DNA of 64,000 bases from Pseudomonas tremae (GCF_001401155.1 NZ_LJRO01000031.1:62001-126000); one strand, 5' to 3'; positions 21,211 through 31,535 are shown, counted from the first letter of the stretch. The notes: generated by a model from the letters alone, not told the origin. Program-made: numbers and translations.

Positions 21211-21750
21211 TCACAGCATGCGTTTGAGGGTGTTGTCCTTGCGCACCAAGTGATGCCAGACCGCGGCAATCACATGCAGCCCGATGACATAGTAGAAGAT
21301 CGAGCCCAGCAACTTGTGCAGGTCTTCGAACGTCTCGGCGGTGCGGTCAGAGGTCGGCAGCGGCCAGGGAATCTGCAGGTCGGTCAGCGGAACAGGCAGC
21401 GCGCCTTTTTCCACCATGACCGTCAACAGGCCAAGCACCGGTTGCGCGAACAGAAACGCATACAGTGCGTAATGTGAAAGGGAGGCTGCCAGGCGCAGCA
21501 CACCTTCCAGCGGTGGTGTAATGCCGGGCGGACGATGGCGTCGACGCTCGGCGACACGAAAGAACGCCATGACCAGAATCAGAATGCCTACCCAGAAATG
21601 GCTTTGTACGACCAGCAGGCGGTACTCGGAGCCTTTGCCGAACTGGGTGCGGCTCAGAATCAGCGTGTACGCAAGCACAATCAGGACCGCCATGATCCAG
21701 TGCAGCCATCGTGCTCTAGGGCTGTAACGTTGAGAAGTCGGTGCATCCAC
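21211..21750 (-). CDS. Cytochrome b561 family protein
   Basis: The 179-residue membrane protein has four hydrophobic helices. Histidines placed as heme ligands appear in WLHWIMAVLIV, QSHFWVGI, LSHYALYAFLF and IGLHVIAAVWHHLV. This is the di-heme CybB/YodB type that takes electrons from ubiquinol, possibly to superoxide or another acceptor. It is monocistronic. The start at 21750 begins MDAPTSQRYSPRARWLHW. The substrate is not known. Confidence 0.9.
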   Translation of the reverse strand: MDAPTSQRYSPRARWLHWIMAVLIVLAYTLILSRTQFGKGSEYRLLVVQSHFWVGILILVMAFFRVAERRRHRPPGITPPLEGVLRLAASLSHYALYAFLFAQPVLGLLTVMVEKGALPVPLTDLQIPWPLPTSDRTAETFEDLHKLLGSIFYYVIGLHVIAAVWHHLVRKDNTLKRML

Positions 21751-21959
21751 GGTTGAATTCCTTGTTGCTTTTACAGGCTTGGTAGACAGCTTAGGCCGCA
21801 GGTCGGGGCATGCGTTGCATTATGGCCCGATTTATTGCAGCTCCGCTGCGTGATGCATTGAATGTTGAATATGGCAATTAAGCAGCAGGGGCGTGACGGG
21901 ATGGAACCTGTGCTCATGGGTGGCTTCATATAACGTGACTATTCACCCAGGAGCGAGTC

Positions 21960-22745
21960 TTGACCAGTGCCAATACGCCCTTCGGCCCGGCGACGCCGGT
22001 GTCGGCAAGTGTTTCATTGAATGTACTGACCATGAATATGCACATGGGCTTTGGCATTTTCAATCGCCGCTTCATTCTTCCGGAGTTGCGCGAAGCTGTG
22101 CGCAGTGTATCGGCCGATATCGTATTTCTTCAGGAAGTACATGGTGAACAACAGAGCCATGCCCGCAGTGTCAAAGGCTGGCCAACGATTTCGCAATACG
22201 AGTTTCTCGCCGACGCCATGTGGAGCGATTTTGCCTACGGCCGCAATGCGGTGTATCCGGACGGCGATCACGGTAACGCGCTGTTATCCAAATACCCGAT
22301 CATCCAGCACGAAAACCTCGACATATCCATCGATGGCACCGAGCAGCGAGGCTTGCTGCACTGTATTCTGGATGTGCCGAACCATGGCCACGTGCATGCT
22401 GTCTGCGTCCATCTAGGGCTGTTTGAAAGCCATCGGCGCCAGCAATTGAAACTGCTCGCCGAGCTGATGGCACGTCTCCCAGAGGGCGAACCGGTGATTG
22501 TGGCCGGAGACTTCAATGACTGGCGCCAGCGCGCCGATGCACTTCTGCACGGCACGGGGTTGCATGAAGTGTTTGTAGAGCGCTTCGGCGCGCCAGCGAA
22601 AAGCTTTCCGGCGCGCTGGCCGTTACTTCGGCTTGACCGGATTTACGTCCGCAATGCGACGTCCCACAGCCCGAAAGTGCTGTCCAGCCGGCCGTGGTCT
22701 CATCTTTCCGATCATGCACCCCTGGCAGTGGAGTTGACCTTATGA
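21960..22745 (+). CDS. Endonuclease/exonuclease/phosphatase family protein (YbhP-like)
   Basis: The frame opens with TTG at 21960, which has AGGAG (21949-21953) six bases upstream, so a TTG start is preferred over an ATG at codon 25. The 261-residue product has the metal-dependent EEP motifs: [33 protein letters not shown] and [10 protein letters not shown]. With clsB and ybhN it forms the same three-gene set as E. coli ybhPON, so it probably acts on lipid or nucleic-acid phosphodiesters linked to cardiolipin metabolism. The substrate is unknown. The stop overlaps the clsB start (ATGA). Confidence 0.85.
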   Translation: MTSANTPFGPATPVSASVSLNVLTMNMHMGFGIFNRRFILPELREAVRSVSADIVFLQEVHGEQQSHARSVKGWPTISQYEFLADAMWSDFAYGRNAVYPDGDHGNALLSKYPIIQHENLDISIDGTEQRGLLHCILDVPNHGHVHAVCVHLGLFESHRRQQLKLLAELMARLPEGEPVIVAGDFNDWRQRADALLHGTGLHEVFVERFGAPAKSFPARWPLLRLDRIYVRNATSHSPKVLSSRPWSHLSDHAPLAVELTL

Positions 22746-23992
22746 CCAACAAGACAGGGCAGTGGCGCGACGGCAACTCCGTGGAGTTGCTGATTAACGG
22801 CGAAGACTTTTATGCCCGCGTATTCGAGTGTATCCGCGCTGCTCGCAAAGAAGTGTTGATCGAGACGTTCATTATTTTTGAAGACCGGATCGGCGAGGGG
22901 TTGCAGCAGGCATTGCTCGAAGCTGCCGGCAATGGTGCGAAAGTGGTGGTCACGGTTGATGATTACGGTACTTCGGACCTGAGTTCGACGTTTGTCAGAA
23001 CCATGATCGATGCCGGTATCCAGATTCAGCTGTTCGACCCGCGCCCGCGTTTCATGGGTATGCGTACCAACCTGTTCCGGCGTCTGCACCGCAAGGTAGT
23101 GGTTATTGATGGCGAACTGGGTTTTATCGGCGGCATCAACTACAGCGTCGATCACATGACCGACACCGGCCTTACCGCCAAACAGGACTACGCCGTTCTG
23201 GTGCGCGGTCCGATTGTCGGCGACATCCACAAGAGCGCCATGAGCATGCTCAGTGACGCGGTCCGGTCGAAGCTGACGCCGATACCGCTCAAGCTGGATC
23301 GTGCAGGCAATGCCAGTATGCTGCTTGCCGAACGCGACAATGGCGAGCACACCACTGACATCGAAGAACAGTACCTCGAGGCGATTCGTGGCGCGACCCA
23401 GCGGATTACCCTCGCCAACGCCTATTTCTTCCCAAGCTATCGGTTTTTGCGTGAGCTGCGCAATGCCTCGCGACGCGGCGTGAAGGTCACGCTGATTCTG
23501 CAAGGTCAGCCGGACATGCCGTTCGTGCGGGTCTGCTCGCGTCTGACCTACACCTATCTGTTGCGCGACGGGGTGGTCATTCACGAGTACAAGCAGCGTG
23601 CGCTGCACGGCAAGGTCGCGTTGATCGACGAGGAATGGCTGACGGTGGGTTCCAGCAACCTCGACCCGTTGAGCCTGGCGTTGAACCTGGAGGCCAATCT
23701 GGTCATCCGTGACCCTGAGCTCAATCAGCGTCTGCAGGATCATCTGATGGAGCTTGCCGCAGCGCACAGCACCCAGATGAGCCTGAAAGGGGCTGCTCGT
23801 GGCCAGTGGTGGCGGGCGCCGATGATCGTGCTGAGCTTCTTTTTCCTGCGCCGTTTTCCGGCGATTGCCGGGCTGTTTCCGGTTCACGGGGTACGTCTCA
23901 AACCGCTGCGCGCTGGCGATGTAGTGCCTGAGGCCAAGGCTATCGAACAGCATCAGAACCTTCATGAACTGGATCAGGAGAAAACGTCATGA
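22742..23992 (+). CDS. clsB: Cardiolipin synthase B
   Basis: The start at 22742 overlaps the previous stop by 4 bp; a longer frame from 22694 is rejected. The 416-residue phospholipase D superfamily protein has two HKD motifs: [17 protein letters not shown] (H116, K118) and [19 protein letters not shown] near residue 297. No N-terminal membrane anchor is visible, as in ClsB. A hydrophobic patch near residue 360 ([17 protein letters not shown]) may dock to the membrane. ClsB makes cardiolipin from phosphatidylglycerol and can make PG. It is translationally coupled to both neighbours. Confidence 0.93.
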   Translation: MTNKTGQWRDGNSVELLINGEDFYARVFECIRAARKEVLIETFIIFEDRIGEGLQQALLEAAGNGAKVVVTVDDYGTSDLSSTFVRTMIDAGIQIQLFDPRPRFMGMRTNLFRRLHRKVVVIDGELGFIGGINYSVDHMTDTGLTAKQDYAVLVRGPIVGDIHKSAMSMLSDAVRSKLTPIPLKLDRAGNASMLLAERDNGEHTTDIEEQYLEAIRGATQRITLANAYFFPSYRFLRELRNASRRGVKVTLILQGQPDMPFVRVCSRLTYTYLLRDGVVIHEYKQRALHGKVALIDEEWLTVGSSNLDPLSLALNLEANLVIRDPELNQRLQDHLMELAAAHSTQMSLKGAARGQWWRAPMIVLSFFFLRRFPAIAGLFPVHGVRLKPLRAGDVVPEAKAIEQHQNLHELDQEKTS

Positions 23993-24993
23993 CCCAGGCC
24001 GCAAGCGCTGCGCCGCAGAGCGCGCAGAAGACCAAATGGAAATGGGCAAAACGGATCTTCAATCTGTTTTTCTTCATTGCGGTGCCGGTATTGCTGTTCA
24101 TGCTGGTCAGGAACCTCGACTGGCAAGAGGTCAAGAAAGCGCTGGCATCCTACAAGGCCAGCACCCTGATCATCGCCTCTGTCGTCGCGTTTGCCAGCTA
24201 CGCCACCTATTGCGGGTTTGACATACTGGCGCGTTACTACACGCGGCATAAATTGTCGATCAAGCAGATCGTCCCGGTCACGTTCGTCTGCTATGCGTTC
24301 AATCTTAACCTCAGCTCATGGGTGGGTGGGATTGCTTTGCGTTATCGGTTGTATTCCCGACTGGGGCTGGAAGTTTCGACCATTACCCGAATTCTGAGTC
24401 TTAGCCTGATTACCAACTGGCTGGGTTACATGCTGCTGGCCGGTTTTGTGTTTTCAATGGGCTTTCTGGAATTGCCCAAAGAATGGTCCGTCGGTTCCAC
24501 GACCTTGCAACTGATCGGCTTTGGGCTGTTGGCAGTGTGCTTTGCCTACTTGCTGGCTTGCCGGTTTTCCAGGCGGCGCTCGTGGACGATCCGTAAACAG
24601 GAATTCAATCTGCCTTCGTTGAAGCAGGCGTTGATGCAAGCCAGCCTGGGTGCCCTGAACTGGTCGTTGATGGCGGCGGTGATCTACACCCTGTTACCCG
24701 ACAGCGCGTTTTACCCCGCCGTCCTTGGGGTACTGTTGATCAGCAGCATTGCAGGTGTCATTACTCACATCCCGGCCGGGCTCGGGGTGCTGGAGACAGT
24801 GTTCATCACCTTGCTGGCGCACCAGTTTTCCAAGGGCAGCATGCTGGCCGCACTGATCGGCTACCGCGCTATCTACTTCCTGCTGCCTTTGTTGCTGGCG
24901 CTGGTGGTTTATCTGGTGCTGGAAAAACGTGCGAAGAAAATGGGCGAGAAGAACCAGCAACGCATGGGCGAAGAAGCCAAGTCCCAAAGTTGA
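23989..24993 (+). CDS. ybhN: YbhN-family inner membrane protein (lysylphosphatidylglycerol synthase TM-like)
   Basis: The 334-residue protein has about eight hydrophobic segments, starting with FNLFFFIAVPVLLFMLV at 25-41. It carries the family signature HIPAGLGVLETVF and GYRAIYFLLPLLLAL near the C-terminus. It corresponds to the flippase-like membrane half of MprF-type proteins without the synthase domain. It overlaps clsB by 4 bp, so it likely acts with ClsB in phospholipid transport or remodelling. The function in E. coli is not established to my knowledge. Confidence 0.9.
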   Translation: MTQAASAAPQSAQKTKWKWAKRIFNLFFFIAVPVLLFMLVRNLDWQEVKKALASYKASTLIIASVVAFASYATYCGFDILARYYTRHKLSIKQIVPVTFVCYAFNLNLSSWVGGIALRYRLYSRLGLEVSTITRILSLSLITNWLGYMLLAGFVFSMGFLELPKEWSVGSTTLQLIGFGLLAVCFAYLLACRFSRRRSWTIRKQEFNLPSLKQALMQASLGALNWSLMAAVIYTLLPDSAFYPAVLGVLLISSIAGVITHIPAGLGVLETVFITLLAHQFSKGSMLAALIGYRAIYFLLPLLLALVVYLVLEKRAKKMGEKNQQRMGEEAKSQS

Positions 24994-25005
24994 AGTCAGG
25001 CTTCT

Positions 25006-25058
25006 GCCCGGAAGGTGTGGGCATTGCGGTTAGCTGCCGTGGTTACTTCCTTCCGGGC
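25006..25058. repeat. 10-bp inverted repeat between ybhN and iolR
   Basis: GCCCGGAAGG (25006-25015) and CCTTCCGGGC (25049-25058) are separated by 33 nt and lie between two convergent stop codons. It may be a shared terminator stem with a long loop; there is no T-run. Confidence 0.5.
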
Positions 25059-25082
25059 CTGTATTCAGGCGGATCCCAGCCC

Positions 25083-25997
25083 TCAATCGTCAAACCCGAC
25101 CTGCTCGTGGATTTCGTCCACCTTCAGCTCCAGGCGATACGCCACTGCGATGAACAGCGCCTGACACAGGCACAGGGTTGCGCTCAGTGATCGGAAGGCA
25201 AACGAGCTGCCTTCGTTGACCAGCAACACCGAATTGGCGCGTTTGGCCAGTGGCGACAGGTTGCTGTCGGTGATGATCAGGGTCTTGGCCTGGTGATGCT
25301 GGGCGATGCGCAGGCAATGCTGGGTTTCCTTGCCGTAGGGCGTGAAACTGATCGCAATCACCAGATCATTGGCGCGCACGCTGCGCATCTGCTCGCGGTA
25401 GCTGCCGCCCAGGCCCGAAATCAGGTGAATACGCTTGTTGGTGTGCTGCAGGTTGTAGACCAGGTAGTCCGCCACTGCAAATGAACGCCTTACTCCCACC
25501 ACATAGATGTTGTCGGCATTGACCACCAGGTCTACGGCCTTTTCGAACTCGACGTCATCCAGCTCTGCGCTCAGACGTTCGAGCCCGGACAGCGTTGCAT
25601 CGACGCATTCGCGTGCCAGATCGCCCGCGCTGGCTTTTTGCGACTTGTTGGCAATCATGCTGCGAATACGCTGCTGGTAGTTCTGCACCGGCGTGGTCTT
25701 GTGGGTGTAGGCCTCACGAAACAGCGCCTGCATTTCACTGAAGCCACTGAACCCGAAACGCTGGGAAAAGCGCACGATGGCTGAAGGATGAACCTCACAT
25801 TCACGCGCGATATCGCTTATGCGGTCGACCATGATGCGGTCGCTCTGCTGGCTCATGTAGCTGGCAATGCGCTTTAGCTGGCGAGGCAGACCGTCGTACT
25901 CATCGGTAATCATGCGCAGCAGGGCTTCGGCGCTGGTCGGCGGAACGTCGACGCTCGTCTCGGACAGAGTGGGCTGGTCGGCGCTGGTCATAGTCAC
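25083..25997 (-). CDS. iolR: RpiR-family regulator of the inositol genes
   Basis: The 304-residue protein has an N-terminal RpiR helix-turn-helix (about residues 26-103, with ISDIARECEVHPSAIVRFSQRFGF split over two helices). The C-terminal SIS sugar-phosphate domain contains VVGVRRSFAVADYL and VIAISFTPYGKET. It is divergent from iolC and shares its control region. RpiR-type IolR proteins repress inositol genes in rhizobia and other Pseudomonas. The ligand is probably an intermediate such as a phosphorylated deoxygluconate (inference). GGAA-N6-TTCC-like sites in both inositol promoters are its likely operators. A second in-frame ATG at codon 3 is equally possible as start. Confidence 0.88.
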   Translation of the reverse strand: MTMTSADQPTLSETSVDVPPTSAEALLRMITDEYDGLPRQLKRIASYMSQQSDRIMVDRISDIARECEVHPSAIVRFSQRFGFSGFSEMQALFREAYTHKTTPVQNYQQRIRSMIANKSQKASAGDLARECVDATLSGLERLSAELDDVEFEKAVDLVVNADNIYVVGVRRSFAVADYLVYNLQHTNKRIHLISGLGGSYREQMRSVRANDLVIAISFTPYGKETQHCLRIAQHHQAKTLIITDSNLSPLAKRANSVLLVNEGSSFAFRSLSATLCLCQALFIAVAYRLELKVDEIHEQVGFDD

Positions 25998-26125
25998 ATC
26001 CTTTCTGCTTGTTCGTTCAGAGCACCGGGTCGAGACCGCGCCCTGCTGATGGAGCTGCTTCTGGCAGGCAACAGCGACTATATCCTACCTGTCCTTACAC
26101 CGCGCCAGCAGTTGCACCAATCTAT

Positions 26126-26139
26126 AGAAAAAATATTCC
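26126..26139 (+). promoter_or_regulatory. Putative IolR site 1 upstream of iolC
   Basis: AGAA-AAAATA-TTCC differs by one base from GGAA-N6-TTCC. The extended form TAGAAAAAATATTCCA resembles the perfect palindrome at 37581-37600. It lies between iolR and iolC. Confidence 0.55.
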
Positions 26140-26154
26140 ACAAAAAATAAATAT

Positions 26155-26168
26155 AGAATAAATATTGA
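26155..26168 (+). promoter_or_regulatory. Putative IolR site 2 upstream of iolC
   Basis: AGAA-TAAATA-TTGA is a weaker copy of the same motif. It starts exactly 29 bp after site 1, close to three helical turns. Confidence 0.4.
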
Positions 26169-26242
26169 TTGATGCCCCGCGACGTTTTAGGCTGCATTCA
26201 CACAGGCAGATCGTGCATCCCATGCATGCGCTGCAGGCTGAT

Positions 26243-26250
26243 AAAAATAA
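26243..26250 (+). promoter_or_regulatory. AAnAAnAA (CA-type) motif before iolC
   Basis: AAAAATAA matches the Hfq/Crc target pattern and lies just before the AGGAG ribosome site of iolC. Confidence 0.5.
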
Positions 26251-26261
26251 CAGGAGCCACC

Positions 26262-28199
26262 ATGGGCCAGACTCGCTTTGCCACCGGGCGTCAGTTGGAT
26301 CTGATCTGCCTTGGACGCTTGGGCGTCGATCTCTATGCGCAGCAAGTGGGCGCACGACTTGAAGATGTCTCCAGTTTTGCCAAATACCTCGGTGGTTCGT
26401 CCGCCAATATCGCGTTTGGCACCGCCAGACTTGGCCTCAAGTCAGCAATGCTCAGCCGGGTAGGCGATGACCACATGGGTCGTTTTCTGGTCGAGTCGCT
26501 GGCGCGGGAAGGCTGTGACGTCAGCGCCATCAAATGCGACCCCGAGCGTCTCACCGCGATGGTGCTGCTTGGCTTGAAGGACCGCGAAACCTTTCCGCTG
26601 GTGTTCTACCGCGAAAATTGCGCCGACATGGCCCTGCGCGCCGAAGACATAGACGAGCAGCAAATAGCATCTAGCAAGGCGTTGCTGATTACCGGCACGC
26701 ATTTTTCGACTGATCAGGTGTTCCAGGCCAGCAGCCAGGCGCTGGATTATGCTGAGAAACACAACGTCAGACGGGTTCTGGATATCGACTATCGGCCGGT
26801 GCTCTGGGGGCTTGCAGGCAAAGCCGATGGCGAGACGCGGTTCGTCGCCGACAACAGGGTCAGCCAGCATGTGCAGCGTATCCTGCCGCGTTTCGACCTC
26901 ATCGTCGGCACCGAAGAAGAGTTTTTGATTGCCGGTGGCTCGACCGATTTGCTCGGCGCACTGCGCACCGTGCGTGAATTGACTGCTGCAACGCTGGTGG
27001 TCAAGCTCGGCCCGCAAGGTTGCACGGTCATTCACGGAGCCATTCCAGCACGTCTCGAAGATGGCGCGATTTATCCCGGTGTGCGAGTGGAGGTGCTCAA
27101 TGTCCTGGGTGCCGGTGACGCGTTCATGTCCGGTTTTCTGAGTGGCTGGCTCAAGGACGCCAGCGATGAGCGTTGCTGCCAGTTGGCCAATGCCTGCGGC
27201 GGGCTGGTGGTCTCGCGCCATGCCTGCGCCCCGGCGATGCCCACGCTCGCCGAACTCGACTACCTGTTCAGCAGCGCTGAACCCGTTACCCGCCCTGATC
27301 AGGACGTCGTTCTGCAGCGCCTGCACCGGGTCAGCGTGCCGCGCAGGCAGTGGAAACAACTGTTCATCTTCGCCTTTGATCATCGCGGTCAGTTGGTCGA
27401 ACTGGCGCAGCAGGCCGGGCGTGACCTGGACAGTATCAGTCAGCTCAAGCAACTGTTTGTGCAATCGGTCGCACACGTCGAGGCGGATCTGCGCAAGCGC
27501 GGTATCGAAGCCGATGTCGGGCTGCTTGCCGATCAGCGCTTTGGCCAGGACTCGCTCAACGCTGCCACCGGTCGTGGCTGGTGGCTGGCGCGCCCGGTGG
27601 AGGTGCAGGGCTCAAGACCGCTAGCGTTCGAGCACGGCCGCTCCATCGGCAGCAACCTGATCAACTGGCCGCAGGAACAGATCATCAAGTGCCTGGTGCA
27701 ATACCATCCTGATGACGAACCCATGCTGCGTCTGGAACAGGAAGCGCAGATCAAGGCGCTGTATGACGCATCGAACGTCAGCGGCCATGAGTTGCTGCTT
27801 GAAATCATTCCGCCCAAGGAGCACCCGTCGCCTCATCCGGATGTGATGGTCCGAGCGATGAAGCGCTTGTACAACCTGGGCATTTATCCGGCGTGGTGGA
27901 AAATCGAGGCGCAGAGTGCCGCTGTCTGGCAGCAGCTGGACGAATTGATTGAGCAGCGTGATCCGTACTGTCGCGGCATCGTGCTGCTCGGGCTCAATGC
28001 CCCGGTCGAAGAACTGGCGGCCGGCTTTGCCCAGGCTCGCAACAGCCGCGTCTGCAAGGGGTTTGCCGTTGGCCGGACGATCTTTCGTGAGCCAAGCCGG
28101 GCCTGGATGGCTGGGGAAATCGACGATGCAACGCTGGTCAGCCGGGTGCAGAGTACTTTCAACTGGTTGATCGAGTCCTGGCGCGAAAGCCGCGCCTGA
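26262..28199 (+). CDS. iolC: 5-dehydro-2-deoxygluconokinase fused to DUF2090 (IolC-IolJ type)
   Basis: The ATG at 26262 has AGGAG at 26252-26256; an upstream in-frame extension is rejected. The 645-residue protein is a fusion. Residues 1 to about 325 are a PfkB-family sugar kinase (GGSSANIAFGTARLG; LNVLGAGDAFMSGFL with the catalytic aspartate). Residues about 335-645 are a DUF2090 TIM-barrel domain (FAFDHRGQLVELA; VGLLADQRFG; KGFAVGRTIF) thought to be the aldolase that splits 2-deoxy-5-keto-gluconate-6-phosphate. The fusion joins two consecutive steps of inositol breakdown. It is the first gene of the operon, divergent from iolR. Confidence 0.95.
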   Translation: MGQTRFATGRQLDLICLGRLGVDLYAQQVGARLEDVSSFAKYLGGSSANIAFGTARLGLKSAMLSRVGDDHMGRFLVESLAREGCDVSAIKCDPERLTAMVLLGLKDRETFPLVFYRENCADMALRAEDIDEQQIASSKALLITGTHFSTDQVFQASSQALDYAEKHNVRRVLDIDYRPVLWGLAGKADGETRFVADNRVSQHVQRILPRFDLIVGTEEEFLIAGGSTDLLGALRTVRELTAATLVVKLGPQGCTVIHGAIPARLEDGAIYPGVRVEVLNVLGAGDAFMSGFLSGWLKDASDERCCQLANACGGLVVSRHACAPAMPTLAELDYLFSSAEPVTRPDQDVVLQRLHRVSVPRRQWKQLFIFAFDHRGQLVELAQQAGRDLDSISQLKQLFVQSVAHVEADLRKRGIEADVGLLADQRFGQDSLNAATGRGWWLARPVEVQGSRPLAFEHGRSIGSNLINWPQEQIIKCLVQYHPDDEPMLRLEQEAQIKALYDASNVSGHELLLEIIPPKEHPSPHPDVMVRAMKRLYNLGIYPAWWKIEAQSAAVWQQLDELIEQRDPYCRGIVLLGLNAPVEELAAGFAQARNSRVCKGFAVGRTIFREPSRAWMAGEIDDATLVSRVQSTFNWLIESWRESRA

Positions 28200-28217
28200 A
28201 TTTATTGATGCAGCGAT

Positions 28218-28228
28218 AACAACAAGAA
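28218..28228 (+). promoter_or_regulatory. AAnAAnAAnAA motif before iolE
   Basis: AACAACAAGAA is a perfect extended CA motif, 10 nt before the iolE start codon. An identical 11-mer precedes the transporter genes at 37914-37924. Confidence 0.65.
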
Positions 28229-28238
28229 AGGTGCAGCC

Positions 28239-29141
28239 ATGCCTGTTTCAGTTTCCACGCCCAAGATCCGCATTGGTATCAACCCGATCTCCTGGAGCAA
28301 CGATGATTTGCCGGCCTTGGGGGGAGAAACGCCCTTGAGTACCGCGCTGAGCGAAGGTAAAGACATCGGCTACGAAGGTTTTGAGCTCAACGGCAAGTTC
28401 CCGAAGGACGCCAAGGGCGTCGGTGATGTGCTGCGGCCCTACGACCTGGCGCTGGTGTCCGGCTGGTATTCGAGTCGTCTGGCACAGCGTTCTGTGGCTG
28501 AAGAAATCGAGGCCATCAGCCCGCATGTGCACTTGCTCGCCGAAAACGGCGCGTCGGTGCTGGTGTACGGCGAGGTGGCCGATTCCATTCAGGGGCAACG
28601 CATCCCGCTGGTCGAACGACCGCGCTTTCACACCGATCAGGCCTGGCGCGAATACGCTGACAAGCTTACCGAGCTGGCGCGCTACACGCTCTCCCGAGGA
28701 GTGCGTCTGGCCTATCACCACCACATGGGGGCCTACGTCGAATCGCCTCAGGATATCGACAAGCTGATGGCGCTGACCGGCAGCGAAGTCGGCCTGCTGT
28801 TCGATTCGGGGCATTGCTATATGGGCGGTGGCGAGCCTTTGCAGGTGCTGAGCAAGCACATAAAACGGGTCTGCCACGTGCATTTCAAGGACGTGCGCAA
28901 ACCAGTCGTACAACTGGCCCGCAACAATCTCTGGAGCTTTCCGGACTGCATCATCAACGGCACGTTCACTGTGCCAGGTGACGGCGACATCGATTTTGCG
29001 GCACTGCTCGACGTGTTATTGCAGGCTGGCTATAGCGGCTGGCTGGTCGTCGAGGCTGAACAGGATCCGGCGGTTGCGCCCAGTTACGCCTATGCCAAAA
29101 AAGGTTATGACACCTTGCGCCAATTGCTGGCCGATGCCTGA
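28239..29141 (+). CDS. iolE: Myo-inosose-2 dehydratase
   Basis: The 300-residue xylose-isomerase-like TIM barrel begins with IRIGINPISWSNDDLP, the hallmark of IolE. It has metal-ligand blocks YHHHMGAYVES, FDSGHCYMGGG and CHVHFKDVR. It dehydrates 2-keto-myo-inositol to 3D-trihydroxycyclohexane-1,2-dione, the substrate of IolD (32411-34348). It lies 39 bp after iolC and 16 bp before iolB in one operon. A perfect A-rich motif overlaps its ribosome-binding region. Confidence 0.95.
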   Translation: MPVSVSTPKIRIGINPISWSNDDLPALGGETPLSTALSEGKDIGYEGFELNGKFPKDAKGVGDVLRPYDLALVSGWYSSRLAQRSVAEEIEAISPHVHLLAENGASVLVYGEVADSIQGQRIPLVERPRFHTDQAWREYADKLTELARYTLSRGVRLAYHHHMGAYVESPQDIDKLMALTGSEVGLLFDSGHCYMGGGEPLQVLSKHIKRVCHVHFKDVRKPVVQLARNNLWSFPDCIINGTFTVPGDGDIDFAALLDVLLQAGYSGWLVVEAEQDPAVAPSYAYAKKGYDTLRQLLADA

Positions 29142-29157
29142 TAAGGAGGATTGATTC

Positions 29158-29967
29158 ATGAGTCTGCTGACCAAAAGCAAACCTGCCGGCCGAGACATTG
29201 TTGCACTTGCGCCGGGCACCCTCGAATACGTGGGCTTCAAGGCTTACCGTCTGGAGAGTGGAGAACGCCTGCCGTTGAACACCGAACAGCATGAAGTGTG
29301 CGTGGTAGTGCTTGCCGGGCACGTCAGTGTGAGCGGCGAGGCGCCGGGGCAGGGCGCGTTCAATTGGGAAGATATCGGCGACAGGCAGTCAGTGTTCGAA
29401 GAGAAATCACCGTTTGCGGTCTACCTGCCGCCGCACAGCCGGGCCGAATTCGTCGCCCGTGGGTCGGTTCATCTGGCTGTGTGCAGCGCCCCTGGCGATG
29501 CCGGCAAGCAGCTTGCGGCCCGGTTGATTCAGCCTGCCAGCATGAAACGCAGCGTGCGCGGCAAAGGGGCCAATACCCGATACGTGTGCGACATTCTGCC
29601 CGACAGCGAGCCGGCCCATTCGCTGCTGGTGGTCGAGGTGCGCACGCCTTCGGGGCATTCCTCCAGCTACCCGCCGCACAAGCACGATAAAGACAACCTG
29701 CCGCACGAGAGTTTTCTCGAAGAAACCTATTACCACATGGTCAACCCGCCGCAGGGCTTCGTCTTCCAGCGCGTCTATACCGACGACCGCAGTATTGATC
29801 AGGCCATGGCCGTGGAAAACAACGACCTGGTGACAGTGCCCAAGGGCTATCACCCGGTGTCCGTGCCTTACGGTTATGAATCGTATTACCTGAACGTGAT
29901 GGCCGGCCCGACGCGTGCCTGGCAGTTCCATAACGATCCGCAGCACAGCTGGCTGCTGGATCTTTAA
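29158..29967 (+). CDS. iolB: 5-deoxy-glucuronate isomerase
   Basis: The 269-residue double-cupin protein has the metal-binding block [21 protein letters not shown] split over the strand, and later [22 protein letters not shown]. The start is preceded by TAAGGAGG. IolB converts 5-deoxy-glucuronate to 2-deoxy-5-keto-gluconate, which IolC then phosphorylates. The length and motifs are standard. It is followed by iolA after 26 bp. Confidence 0.95.
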   Translation: MSLLTKSKPAGRDIVALAPGTLEYVGFKAYRLESGERLPLNTEQHEVCVVVLAGHVSVSGEAPGQGAFNWEDIGDRQSVFEEKSPFAVYLPPHSRAEFVARGSVHLAVCSAPGDAGKQLAARLIQPASMKRSVRGKGANTRYVCDILPDSEPAHSLLVVEVRTPSGHSSSYPPHKHDKDNLPHESFLEETYYHMVNPPQGFVFQRVYTDDRSIDQAMAVENNDLVTVPKGYHPVSVPYGYESYYLNVMAGPTRAWQFHNDPQHSWLLDL

Positions 29968-29993
29968 TCCCCCTTTTCTTTGGAGTCATGCAG

Positions 29994-31496
29994 ATGAGCG
30001 AGTCACCGGTGATCGGCCATTACATCAACGGGCACGTGAATGACGGCGATGGCGAGCGTTTCAGCGACGTCTTCAACCCGGCAGTCGGCACGGTTCAGTC
30101 GCGCGTCGCGCTGGCCAGTGTCAAGACAGTGGATGAAGCAGTTACAGCAGCCAGGGCGGCGTTTCCGGGCTGGGCCGATCAGTCTTCTTTGCGCCGAGCG
30201 CGGGTGATGTTCAAGTTCAAGGAATTGCTCGATCGACACCACGACGAGCTGGCGCAGATAATCTGCCGGGAACACGGCAAGGTGCTCTCCGATGCGCGCG
30301 GTGAAGTGGTGCGCGGCATAGAAATCGTCGAATTTGCCTGCGGCGCGCCGAGCCTGCTCAAGAGTGACTTCAGTGACAACATCGGTGGCGGTATCGATAA
30401 CTGGAACCTGCGCCAACCTCTGGGCGTCTGCGCCGGGGTCACGCCGTTCAACTTCCCGGTCATGGTGCCGCTGTGGATGATCCCCATGGCGCTGGTGACC
30501 GGCAACTGCTTTATTCTCAAACCGTCCGAGCGTGACCCTTCAGCCAGTCTGTTGATGGCGCGGCTATTGAAAGAGGCCGGGTTGCCCGACGGCGTGTTCA
30601 ATGTGGTGCAGGGTGACAAGGTGGCGGTCGATGCCTTGCTCCAGCACCCTGATATCGAGGCGATTTCGTTCGTCGGTTCTACCCCGATTGCCGAATACAT
30701 CTATCAACAGGGCACTGCCCGCGGCAAGCGCGTGCAGGCGCTTGGCGGGGCCAAGAATCACATGATCGTGATGCCCGATGCCGATCTGGATCAGGCCGCC
30801 GATGCCTTGATCGGCGCTGCCTATGGTTCGGCTGGCGAGCGATGCATGGCCATTTCCGTTGCCGTGGTAGTGGGCGACGTGGGCCAGCGTCTGATCGACA
30901 AGCTGCTGCCACGCATCGAACGGCTCAAGGTCGGCAACGGCATGCAGGCCGATTCGGATATGGGGCCGCTGGTCACCGCCGTACACAAGGCCAAGGTCGA
31001 GGGTTTCATCGATCAGGGTGTGAAAGAAGGTGCCACGCTGATTGTCGATGGTCGCAATTTCAGTGTGCCGGGCGCCGAGCAGGGCTTCTTTGTCGGGGCA
31101 ACGCTGTTCGACAACGTCACGCCGCAAATGCAGATCTACAAGGAAGAAATCTTTGGCCCGGTGCTGGGCATCGTGCATGTAGCGGATTTCGCCAGCGCAG
31201 TAGAGCTGATCAACGCGCATGAGTTCGGCAATGGCGTGTCGTGCTTCACCAGCGATGGCGGCGTGGCCCGTGCATTTGCCAGGACCATCAAGGTCGGCAT
31301 GGTCGGGATCAACGTGCCGATTCCGGTACCTATGGCCTGGCATTCGTTTGGAGGCTGGAAGCGTTCGCTGTTCGGCGATCACCATGCCTACGGCGAAGAA
31401 GGGCTGCGCTTCTACAGCCGCTACAAAAGCGTCATGCAGCGCTGGCCGGACAGCATCGCCAAAGGGCCGGAGTTCAGCATGCCGACCGCCAAATAG
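29994..31496 (+). CDS. iolA: Methylmalonate-semialdehyde dehydrogenase (CoA-acylating)
   Basis: The ATG at 29994 is chosen over 29988 because GGAG (29982-29985) is 8 bp from the former and only 2 from the latter. The 500-residue aldehyde dehydrogenase has [14 protein letters not shown], the active cysteine in [11 protein letters not shown], and [12 protein letters not shown]. It turns malonate semialdehyde, the end product of IolC-J, into acetyl-CoA and CO2. Its presence in the iol operon supports iolA rather than the valine-linked mmsA, though the two are homologous. Confidence 0.93.
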   Translation: MSESPVIGHYINGHVNDGDGERFSDVFNPAVGTVQSRVALASVKTVDEAVTAARAAFPGWADQSSLRRARVMFKFKELLDRHHDELAQIICREHGKVLSDARGEVVRGIEIVEFACGAPSLLKSDFSDNIGGGIDNWNLRQPLGVCAGVTPFNFPVMVPLWMIPMALVTGNCFILKPSERDPSASLLMARLLKEAGLPDGVFNVVQGDKVAVDALLQHPDIEAISFVGSTPIAEYIYQQGTARGKRVQALGGAKNHMIVMPDADLDQAADALIGAAYGSAGERCMAISVAVVVGDVGQRLIDKLLPRIERLKVGNGMQADSDMGPLVTAVHKAKVEGFIDQGVKEGATLIVDGRNFSVPGAEQGFFVGATLFDNVTPQMQIYKEEIFGPVLGIVHVADFASAVELINAHEFGNGVSCFTSDGGVARAFARTIKVGMVGINVPIPVPMAWHSFGGWKRSLFGDHHAYGEEGLRFYSRYKSVMQRWPDSIAKGPEFSMPTAK

Positions 31497-31524
31497 TTTT
31501 CACCCATCAATGGAATGTGCGGAG

Positions 31525-31535
31525 AACAATAACAA
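31525..31535 (+). promoter_or_regulatory. AAnAAnAAnAA motif at the iolI start
   Basis: AACAATAACAA ends on the A of the iolI start codon, directly after its GGAG ribosome site. Protein binding here would block initiation. Confidence 0.6.
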
